DNA from: Euzebyaceae bacterium
GTDB taxonomy: Bacteria > Actinomycetota > Nitriliruptoria > Euzebyales > Egibacteraceae
Direction: 5' to 3'
Assembly: GCA_013696915.1 (NCBI GenBank)
Contig: JACCXR010000125.1
Coordinates: forward strand, 1-10,899
Length of the DNA stretch: 10,899 nt
Made by a program: the position numbers and the translations under genes. Positions 6,366-10,899 of the stretch are shown here, piece by piece (the stretch's first letter is position 1; every line of letters starts with the position of its first letter). The notes beneath the pieces were generated by a model that had not been told where the DNA came from, did not search any database, and saw only the letters and a program-made list of their open reading frames with translations.

Positions 6366-7151
6366 ATGAGCGACCAGCCCGCGTTGCGGCCCCGTCCGTC
6401 CGGTTTCGACGTGTGGGAGGGCATCGTTTCTCGTTGGATTGACGGCGATGACTCCCTTCCGGAACCGTTCGACTGCTGGCGCCGCTCCTATCCGGGCAGA
6501 GGGGCGGGAGCTGTCGACACGGCGGCGATCCCCGAGCCGTACCTGGGCGACCCCAGCTCTGCCATCGCCGTGGTGCTTGCGTTGAACCCCGGCCGGGTGT
6601 ACCCGCGCTTCCAGCACCGCGGCGGCGTCTTCGAAGCCGAGGTCCGCGAGATGGGGTCGTACGCAGCATGGGCGGCCACGTGGGCATTCGTCCGCCCTCC
6701 GTGGACCGACGAGATCCCCGCCGTGCAACACACCTTGTCGAGATTGGCGTTCATCGGCCGCTGGTATGACGAGCCCAACCTGCCGATTGCGCGGATGCTC
6801 GCCGTGGAGCTGTATCCGTGGCACTCGACCCGTCTGACGGCGGCTCTGCGCCCAGACCCGGGAATCGTCCAGGAGTTCATATGGGAGCCGATCGCCGCAT
6901 CTGGTGCGCGGGACGTGTTCGCGTTCGGAAGCGACTGGTTCCCTTTGCTCACAAACCACCTTGGACTGGCCGTGGTTGACAGGCTTGGTGCGGGCGGTCG
7001 CGACTATGGCCCGAGGGCAAAGACGAGAAGCGTGATGGTCGCAGAAGCGCCCAGCGGGGTGCGCGTGGTTGCGATGAAACACAGCGGCAGCGCCGGGCCG
7101 CCGGCCTCGGACGAGACCTTGCGGCTGCGAGACGCGATCAATGGACGTTAA
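6366..7151 (+). CDS. Conserved-looking protein of unknown function, possibly uracil-DNA glycosylase-like fold
   Basis: The 261-residue soluble protein is not assigned to a named family with confidence. Seen: a basic/aromatic N-terminus (FDVWEGIVSRWIDG); hydrophobic strand then LNPG (AIAVVLALNPGRVYP, 67-80); QHRGGVFEAEVREMGSYAAWAA (83-104); ELYPWHS (148-154); strand with VFAFGSDW (184-191); and VVAMKHSGSAGPP (234-246) near the end. In the uracil-DNA glycosylase superfamily a first motif like G-L/I-N-P-G follows the first strand and a second motif of the H-P-S-P type lies near the C-terminus; LNPG and MKHSGSAG are in comparable places. That is a hand comparison and may be coincidence, since LNPG-like turns occur elsewhere. 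No signal peptide or membrane segment. Start ATG 6366 overlaps the previous stop by 4 nt. The gene is intact, unlike both neighbours. Confidence 0.75.
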   Translation: MSDQPALRPRPSGFDVWEGIVSRWIDGDDSLPEPFDCWRRSYPGRGAGAVDTAAIPEPYLGDPSSAIAVVLALNPGRVYPRFQHRGGVFEAEVREMGSYAAWAATWAFVRPPWTDEIPAVQHTLSRLAFIGRWYDEPNLPIARMLAVELYPWHSTRLTAALRPDPGIVQEFIWEPIAASGARDVFAFGSDWFPLLTNHLGLAVVDRLGAGGRDYGPRAKTRSVMVAEAPSGVRVVAMKHSGSAGPPASDETLRLRDAINGR

Positions 7152-7289
7152 CCTCAGGGATGGGCAGCTGGTCTGTCCCGTCAGGCCACGACGCTACTCC
7201 TCCGCACTGGACGTCGAGCAGTTCTGAGTTCCGGCCACAGCCGCGACGTGACGAGTCGTTGTGCCTCGATCCAAACAGGCTCCGGGCCA

Positions 7290-7324
7290 CCTCGACCGGA
7301 TCGAGGGCGATTCGATTCGATTCG
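7290..7324. repeat. Small hairpin plus CGATT microrepeat in the 7152-7414 intergenic region
   Basis: CCTCGA (7290-7295) and TCGAGG (7301-7306) form a 6-bp stem around CCGGA, followed directly by just over three copies of CGATT (7308-7324). The rest of the 263-bp gap shows no convincing gene, terminator or promoter. The repeat may simply be slippage-prone DNA; no function is claimed. Confidence 0.4.
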
Positions 7325-7414
7325 CGCGGCAGCCCGGCAAAGCGACAATCGGTCGGTCTGCGCCATCCGGCACGTCCCGCCTGCGGATCAGCCAACTTGG
7401 AACCCTGGGGACCC

Positions 7415-7842
7415 GTGGAGCGTCGGAGGACCGTGCGACTACTCGCCGTCACAGCCGTCTTGCTCACGCTGCTCTTTGCCTGCGTTCCTCACGAGCCAGC
7501 CACCTCAGTTAGCCAGACCGGGGCCGTGCCCCAGCCTGGCCCTACTGAGGGCACCGCCCACCACGGTCGGCTGGACTGCACCAGCGATGTGGTTTGGGAA
7601 TACTCGGTCGATCTAGTAGCTGCCGATGCACCCGCTGCGCGCACGTCAGCCGAGGCGCTGACCGCCGAGTTGGCCCCCTATGCTGAGGCGTCGGGGGCTC
7701 CATCTCCCTGACAGACGCCGACGGTAGCGTCCTTTCAGAAGGAATCGCGATCGTCCGAGCCAGGGCGCGACGAGTGCCGACCGGTGGTTGGGTGGTCGAC
7801 ACCGTCACAGGATGCGCCGCGGACATCTCGATCCAGGATTGA
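7415..7842 (+). pseudogene. Secreted lipoprotein gene split by a one-base frameshift
   Basis: From GTG 7415 the frame gives a signal peptide with basic start (VERRRTVR), hydrophobic core and lipobox-like LFAC with Cys23, so an anchored lipoprotein is likely. Phe at -2 is unusual for a lipobox. The frame stops at TGA 7709-7711, but from 7699 the adjacent frame continues in protein-like fashion (SISLTDADGSVLSEGIAIV to ISIQD, TGA 7840-7842). Adding one G to the five-G run 7693-7697 restores a single protein of about 142 residues with two further cysteines, Cys55 and Cys134, that could form a disulfide. GTG 7433, close after GGAGG 7425-7429, is another possible start but loses the basic n-region. 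No family is recognised. It could be a pseudogene, a base-call error or a phase-variable tract. Without repair the product is a 98-residue truncated form. Confidence 0.65.
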
Positions 7843-7913
7843 GTTTTAAGCAATAGGCAAGCGGTACGGTAGAACGTCGCCAACAACAAGTCGATCACTT
7901 AAAACCGGTACGG
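7843..7913 (+). promoter_or_regulatory. AT-rich intergenic patch with inverted and direct repeats
   Basis: GTTTTAAG (7843-7850) and CTTAAAAC (7898-7905) are perfect 8-bp inverted arms 47 nt apart, and CGGTACGG occurs directly repeated at 7862-7869 and 7906-7913. The patch is clearly richer in A/T than everything around it and sits between the broken lipoprotein gene and the start at 7935. It probably holds the promoter and regulator sites of the 7935 gene, but no standard -10/-35 pair can be picked with confidence. Confidence 0.4.
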
Positions 7914-7934
7914 CAATCGAGGGGTGCTCCGGCC

Positions 7935-8612
7935 ATGGGGAAGTGCGTGACGCGATGGGCCGCCGTCGCCCTCGTTCTGGGGTTGACCCTGGCGGGCTGT
8001 GCACCGAACGCTGCAGATCAACGCCGTTCGGTGCCGGCGGGGGGCAACGCCTTGCCGGCGCCGGCCGCCGACGAGGCGACGGCCGCCGCCCCGGACGTGG
8101 CTGATCTCCCATTGGGCGGTGGAGGCGGGGGCGTCACGGAGGTCGATCCCACGTCGACACTGGCGGAGACGGTCGAGACGGCCGACGCCGTGGCCCTGGG
8201 GAGAGTGGCATCGGTCGACGCCGGCCCGTCGTACGGCGACGATCCTGGGCTTGGAAACATCGGCTACGCGCACGTCATCCTTGAGATCGGGGAGGCGATG
8301 AAGGGCGAGACGAGGCCGATCGTCATCGACATGCCGATGTTCGGCCGCGATCTGACCGACGTCGCCGCGGCACTCCACGGGCTCCGCATGCTGGTGTTCC
8401 TGCGGAGCTTGAGCGTCGATGCGGAGAACGCCGGCCAGCCGGCGTTGACCGGTGTTGAAGCCGGGCATTTCCGGATCCTGAACATGCATGGGATGGTCGT
8501 CGATCAGGACGGCAGAGCGGTCAGTCCTTGGTCGTCGGAAGAGTTCGATGGAGCGCCGTCAGACTTCTCCGAACTGGTCGACGAGACCCGCAGGCTCGCC
8601 GGCTCGCAGTGA
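7935..8612 (+). CDS. Predicted lipoprotein of unknown function, 225 residues
   Basis: Seen: a classic lipoprotein signal peptide, MGKCVTRW then hydrophobic AAVALVLGLTLAGC with a perfect LAGC lipobox, so Cys22 should be lipidated and the protein anchored outside the membrane. Residues 23-70 are low-complexity Ala/Pro/Gly with a six-glycine run, a flexible tether. Residues about 72-200 form one domain: ETADAVALGRVASVDAG, then YAHVILEIGEAMKGE, PIVIDMPMFG, LRMLVFLRS and GHFRILNMHGMVVDQDGRAV. The pattern of a beta-rich domain opening with 'ADAVALGRV' recalls secreted actinobacterial proteins of unknown role. Start ATG 7935 has a weak GAGGGG 12 nt upstream. The gene is followed 8 nt later by a hairpin. 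Function is not assigned. Confidence 0.85.
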   Translation: MGKCVTRWAAVALVLGLTLAGCAPNAADQRRSVPAGGNALPAPAADEATAAAPDVADLPLGGGGGGVTEVDPTSTLAETVETADAVALGRVASVDAGPSYGDDPGLGNIGYAHVILEIGEAMKGETRPIVIDMPMFGRDLTDVAAALHGLRMLVFLRSLSVDAENAGQPALTGVEAGHFRILNMHGMVVDQDGRAVSPWSSEEFDGAPSDFSELVDETRRLAGSQ

Positions 8613-8620
8613 ATCTTGCG

Positions 8621-8652
8621 CGCCGGTCCCGGTGATCGGGCGGCCACCGGCG
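8621..8652 (+). terminator. Candidate terminator hairpin after the lipoprotein gene
   Basis: CGCCGGT (8621-8627) pairs with ACCGGCG (8646-8652), and CCCG (8628-8631) with CGGG (8637-8640), closing a GTGAT loop with a 5-nt one-sided bulge. It lies 8 nt after TGA 8610-8612. No T-tract follows, which is common for hairpins in very GC-rich actinobacteria. Position supports a termination or 3'-end stabilising role. Confidence 0.45.
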
Positions 8653-8721
8653 AGGCAGCCCTGGCGTGCCAGTCCCGAGCAGCGTCGTCCTGGATCAACG
8701 CACGGGCCGTCCGGGGCGGCG

Positions 8722-8727
8722 TAGCCT
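8722..8727 (+). promoter_or_regulatory. Candidate leaderless -10 box (TAGCCT) of the Uma2-family gene
   Basis: TAGCCT fits TANNNT and ends 6 nt before ATG 8734. There is no ribosome binding site between them, so transcription probably begins at or next to the ATG. This also argues for ATG 8734 over GTG 8731 as the start. It is the same hexamer as before the 5646 gene. Confidence 0.5.
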
Positions 8728-8733
8728 TGGGTG

Positions 8734-9360
8734 ATGCGCCTCGACGTGGAACCGCCGTTCGTGCTGGTCAAGCCTGTGGACGACGAGCGGGCCTACTACG
8801 ACGGCCTGGACGAGGATTCCTCCTGGGAGCTGCTGGGGGGAAGGCTGGTGGCCAGCCCGGCGTCGGAACGCCACGAGGACCTCTTCTGCTTCCTGCTGAC
8901 GCTCCTCCGCGCGTACCTCGACGAGCGTGGCGGCGCCGTCGTGCGCGGGTCGCGGTACCCGATGCGGCCGGATCCCCAGTGGTCGCCCGAACCGGAGCTT
9001 CTGGTGGTCACCGACGCCAACCGTCACCGCATGACCAGCCGGCGGCTGGAGGGCCCCGGCGACCTGGTCGTGGAAATCGCCTCCGACGGCGACCCCGGGC
9101 TGGACGAGCGCGAGAAGCTGCCGCGCTACGAGGCGGCCGCCATCCCCGAGATCTGGCTGGTCCACCCGCAGACCGAGACGGTGCTCGTGCGCCGTCTGCA
9201 GCGCGGCGGCGCCTATGCCGGGGAGCGGCTGGCCCGCGGGCGTCTGGACTCCAGCGTGATCCCCGGCTTCTGGATCGGCGTCGAATGGCTGTGGCAGGAC
9301 CAGCTGCCGTCGACCCTCGCCTGCCTCCGCCAGATCCTCGGCGGCGTCGTCGGCCGCTGA
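8734..9360 (+). CDS. Uma2 family (DUF820) restriction-endonuclease-fold protein
   Basis: The 208-residue protein matches the Uma2 family, small PD-(D/E)XK-like nuclease-fold proteins abundant in cyanobacteria and found in actinobacteria, whose biological role is poorly known. Seen: WELLGGRLVASPAS (31-44); SPEPELLVVTDANR (84-97); GDLVVEIASDGDPGLDEREKLPRY (109-132); IPEIWLVHPQTETV (137-150); and a C-terminal GFWIGVEWLW. The likely active-site set is Glu88, Glu114 and Lys128; Glu88 stands where most members have Asp of a PD motif, a conservative change. Length is usual. ATG 8734 is preferred to GTG 8731 because of the -10 box. No toxin/antitoxin partner or mobile element adjoins it, so a defence role is not implied. 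Confidence 0.88.
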   Translation: MRLDVEPPFVLVKPVDDERAYYDGLDEDSSWELLGGRLVASPASERHEDLFCFLLTLLRAYLDERGGAVVRGSRYPMRPDPQWSPEPELLVVTDANRHRMTSRRLEGPGDLVVEIASDGDPGLDEREKLPRYEAAAIPEIWLVHPQTETVLVRRLQRGGAYAGERLARGRLDSSVIPGFWIGVEWLWQDQLPSTLACLRQILGGVVGR

Positions 9361-9377
9361 CCCGGCCGGTTGCGCGT

Positions 9378-9394
9378 CGCAGGGAGGGCCTGCG
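9378..9394 (+). promoter_or_regulatory. Ribosome binding site held in a small hairpin
   Basis: AGGGAGG (9381-9387) lies 9 nt before ATG 9397, a good ribosome binding site, and it decides that start over ATG 9442. The flanks CGCAGG (9378-9383) and CCTGCG (9389-9394) are perfect 6-bp complements around GAGGG, so the binding site sits in the stem and loop. That could damp translation of the zinc-finger gene. The pairing is seen; the effect is inferred. Confidence 0.45.
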
Positions 9395-9396
9395 GG

Positions 9397-9840
9397 ATGT
9401 CGCAGGGGAAATCGGGCGGCATACCCCGGGGGTCCACCGCGATGAGCTCGGAACAGCCGGCCGCGGGGCTGTCCCCGCGGCAAGGGGCGGCCCTCGAGCA
9501 CCTCATCCGGGTGGAGCGGGAACGGACGGCGGGTCGCGTGGCGGGGCTCACGCGCGAGCTCGGCGTCATCGTCGAGTCGTCTGCGATCGGCGCCACCGAC
9601 GACGAACACGACCCCGAGGGGTCGACGATCGCGTTCGAGCGCGCCCAGATCTCCGCGCTGCTGACCGCGGCCCGGAACCAGCTCGCCGATCTCGAACGAG
9701 CGGCCGAGCGGCTCCGCGCGGGCTCGTACGGCATCTGCACGAGTTGCGGGGACCGAATCGTCCTCGACCGCCTGATGGCGCGGCCGACGGCGCAGACGTG
9801 CATGTCGTGCGCCGCCGCCAGGAGGTACCGTCCCTCGTGA
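9397..9840 (+). CDS. DksA/TraR-type C4 zinc-finger protein
   Basis: The 147-residue protein belongs to the DksA/TraR group, whose members typically reach the RNA polymerase secondary channel with a coiled-coil tip. Seen: coiled-coil-prone helices at about 26-60 and 76-107; an acidic loop between them, DDEHDPEG (68-75), in the place of the DksA tip; and a C4 zinc site CTSC (Cys114, Cys117) and CMSC (Cys135, Cys138) with 17 residues between pairs, as in DksA. A start at ATG 9397 has the best ribosome binding site; ATG 9442 gives a shorter form of 132 residues starting MSSEQ, and the N-terminal 16 residues before it look unstructured. The stop overlaps the next start. A role as transcription regulator is known for the family but untested here; many actinobacterial members are uncharacterised. 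Confidence 0.88.
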   Translation: MSQGKSGGIPRGSTAMSSEQPAAGLSPRQGAALEHLIRVERERTAGRVAGLTRELGVIVESSAIGATDDEHDPEGSTIAFERAQISALLTAARNQLADLERAAERLRAGSYGICTSCGDRIVLDRLMARPTAQTCMSCAAARRYRPS

Positions 9841-10580
9841 TGCCGACGCGCCTGGACTCCGTGGTCGTCGATGCCGACGACCCGTCCGCGCTCGCCGCCT
9901 TCTGGGCGGACGCACTCGGGTGGACGGTGACGTTCGAGGCGCCCGACGAGGTGGCCGTCGAGGCCGAGGGCGCGCCGCGCTGGGGGGAGGGTGGCCCTCC
10001 GGCGCTGGTCTTCGGGCCGGTCGGCGACCCGAAGATCGGCAAGAACCGGGTCCACCTCGATCTCGGCTCGAAGGACATGGAGGATCACCGCGGCCTTGTC
10101 GGGCGGCTGCTTGACCGCGGCGCGCGACCCGCCGACATCGGGCAGGGCGACGTGCCGTGGGTCGTCCTCGCCGACCCCGAGGACAACGAGTTCTGCGTCC
10201 TGCAACCACGGAACGAGTACCGCGATGGACCCGCGGTGGCGGCGGTGGTACTGGATTGCGCCGACCCCGTCGGCCTGGCCCCCTTCTGGAGCGACGCCAC
10301 CGGCTGGCCGGTCCTCGCCCGTCGTGAGGGGCTGGTCGGGCTGCGCCATCCGACCGCGCCGGCGACGTGGCTGGAACTGCTCTCGGTCGTCGAGCCCAAG
10401 CGCGGCAAGAACCGTCTCCACATCGACGTCGCGCCGTACCCCGCCGACGATCACGCCGCCGAGGTCGGCCGCCTGGAACGGGCCGGCGCGCGACGCATCG
10501 ACATCGGCCAGGGCGATGTGACGTGGGTCGTCCTGTCTGACCCCGAGGGCAACGAGCTCTGCGTCCTCAGTCCGCGCTGA
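9840..10580 (+). CDS. Two-domain glyoxalase-like (VOC superfamily) protein
   Basis: The 246-residue protein is made of two homologous vicinal-oxygen-chelate modules, about residues 5-124 and 133-246. Both carry the same landmarks: aromatic FW (21-22; 149-150), a GKNRxHxD strand (68-74; 189-196), GQGD (101-104; 223-226), then WVVLxDPExNExCVLxPR at the module end. This fits the Glyoxalase_6 type common in actinobacteria, whose substrates are mostly unknown; glyoxalase I activity should not be assumed. His72 and Glu117, and His194 and Glu239, are possible metal-site residues. Start: ATG 9840 overlaps the zinc-finger stop by 1 nt; GTG 9837 is one codon upstream and better spaced from AGGAGG 9820-9825, so it may be the true start. 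The pair with the zinc-finger gene is probably one transcript. A long hairpin follows the stop. Confidence 0.9.
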   Translation: MPTRLDSVVVDADDPSALAAFWADALGWTVTFEAPDEVAVEAEGAPRWGEGGPPALVFGPVGDPKIGKNRVHLDLGSKDMEDHRGLVGRLLDRGARPADIGQGDVPWVVLADPEDNEFCVLQPRNEYRDGPAVAAVVLDCADPVGLAPFWSDATGWPVLARREGLVGLRHPTAPATWLELLSVVEPKRGKNRLHIDVAPYPADDHAAEVGRLERAGARRIDIGQGDVTWVVLSDPEGNELCVLSPR

Positions 10581-10591
10581 CCCGCCCGCGT

Positions 10592-10638
10592 CCCGATGCG
10601 ACGTTGGCGCGGTATTCCGCGCCAGCGTCGCACTCGGG
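10592..10638 (+). terminator. Long hairpin, likely bidirectional terminator between convergent genes
   Basis: The left arm 10592-10612 pairs with 10617-10638 around the loop TATT. The inner 16 pairs (TGCGACGTTGGCGCGG against CCGCGCCAGCGTCGCA) are complete except for one G-T wobble; after a single bulged C (10633), five more pairs (CCCGA with TCGGG) extend it. It starts 12 nt after the TGA of the rightward VOC gene and lies about 100 bp past the end of the leftward gene. There is no T-tract on either side, as in many high-GC actinobacterial terminators. Confidence 0.7.
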
Positions 10639-10735
10639 GGCCGAGGAAACCGGGACGACCGGCCCGCGCGACGCGACGGCCCGCCCCGACCCGTGCACGC
10701 GAACGCCCCCTACCAGGCGGGACGCGGCGGCCGGT

Positions 10736-10899
10736 TCAGGAGGTCTGGGGCACCGACCACAGCCGGATGGCCGGGCCGTCGTCGGGCAGGACGAGCGCTC
10801 CGTCCGGTCCGGGACCGAGGTCCGCCGTCCCGGCGAGGCCGGCAAGGGCGCCGCCCCCGCCGAACGCGGCCGCGGGCAACCGCACCGCCGGGTGCGGGC
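10736..10899 (-). CDS. C-terminal end of a leftward gene (unidentified; glycosidase-like tail possible)
   Basis: On the minus strand, 53 codons run from the window edge to a TGA whose complement is 10736-10738. The residues seen include AVRLPAAAFGGGGALAGLAG, then a DGALVLPDDGPAIRLWSV ending and PQTS. A terminal stretch of the type 'DGxLxLPxxGPAxxxW' is familiar from the beta-sandwich end of GH13 glycoside hydrolases, but the stretch is too short to be sure. Third-position G/C and absence of stops support coding. The start lies beyond the window. It converges on the VOC gene, with the long hairpin between. Confidence 0.55.
   Translation of the reverse strand, partial: PHPAVRLPAAAFGGGGALAGLAGTADLGPGPDGALVLPDDGPAIRLWSVPQTS

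Larger units (their letters stand above)
5646..6369 (+). pseudogene. Frame-broken gene of unknown function with internal repeat and one hydrophobic segment
   Basis: The first part reads well from ATG 5646 to about 5905 (MWKSGNDFGDDRGL... to GLDPVMDWVRK). Downstream of that the same frame turns into Arg/Cys/His-rich text, while the next frame becomes protein-like (LWTPDETGLAAHVSVDALLF onward) and runs to TGA 6367-6369. Removing one A from the AAAA run at about 5900-5903 joins the two into a protein of about 240 residues. The joined product has a charged N-terminus, an in-frame 15-residue repeat containing PLAGFD twice, and a hydrophobic segment (ATAMVIVAAWWVSMSVLSL) that could cross the membrane. 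Its stop overlaps the next start as ATGA. The last 60 residues look weak and could be degraded. No family recognised. A sequencing error in the homopolymer, a true pseudogene, or two separate small genes are the alternatives. Confidence 0.5.

Noticed and set aside
8734..9360. Uma2-family gene as part of a defence island
   Set aside because: No restriction, toxin-antitoxin, helicase or mobile-element gene is adjacent; the family is widespread with unclear role.
10567..10845. Minus-strand open frame of about 92 codons at the right edge
   Set aside because: It runs across the hairpin and into the VOC gene end, and its translation is not protein-like; the other minus frame ending at 10736 is the convincing one.

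Overview
This window is very GC-rich DNA whose protein-coding style (strong G/C at third codon positions, many GTG starts, 1-4 nt stop/start overlaps, and -10-like TANNNT boxes placed 6-8 nt before start codons as in leaderless transcripts) points to an actinobacterium (Actinomycetota). I cannot place it more precisely. All genes read rightward except a partial gene at the far right edge.

Region 1 (1-5335) is a catabolic operon of the leucine/branched-chain acyl-CoA type. It holds the tail of an enoyl-CoA hydratase (best fit methylglutaconyl-CoA hydratase), a biotin carboxylase/biotin carrier alpha subunit (best fit methylcrotonyl-CoA carboxylase), HMG-CoA lyase, a small membrane peptide, an acyl-CoA dehydrogenase and an alpha/beta hydrolase. 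In the leucine pathway the carboxylase makes 3-methylglutaconyl-CoA, the hydratase makes HMG-CoA and the lyase yields acetoacetate plus acetyl-CoA. The carboxyltransferase subunit is not in the window. The acyl-CoA dehydrogenase carries its catalytic Glu where short/medium-chain enzymes have it, not where isovaleryl-CoA dehydrogenase has it. At the lyase/membrane-peptide junction a 34-bp unit that includes a stop and a start codon is repeated three times in tandem.

Region 2 (5336-7934) is less GC-biased and looks accessory. It has about 310 bp with no gene, then a frame-broken gene (5646-6369) with an in-frame 15-residue repeat and one membrane-like segment, then an intact gene (6366-7151) of unknown function with LNPG and other motifs faintly like the uracil-DNA glycosylase fold. 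Next comes a lipoprotein gene split by an apparent one-base loss in a G run (7415-7842), and an AT-rich intergenic patch with inverted and direct repeats.

Region 3 (7935-10580) has a second lipoprotein with a perfect lipobox, a Uma2-family (PD-(D/E)XK-like) protein, and a tightly coupled pair: a DksA/TraR-type C4 zinc-finger protein and a two-domain glyoxalase-like (VOC) protein. A long hairpin follows. A leftward gene whose last 53 codons lie at 10736-10899 converges on it.

I see no CRISPR array, tRNA, rRNA, transposase or recognisable defence island. The best leads are the tandem stop/start module, the two homopolymer-linked frame breaks, the operator-like palindrome at 5634-5645, and the unknown 6366-7151 family.
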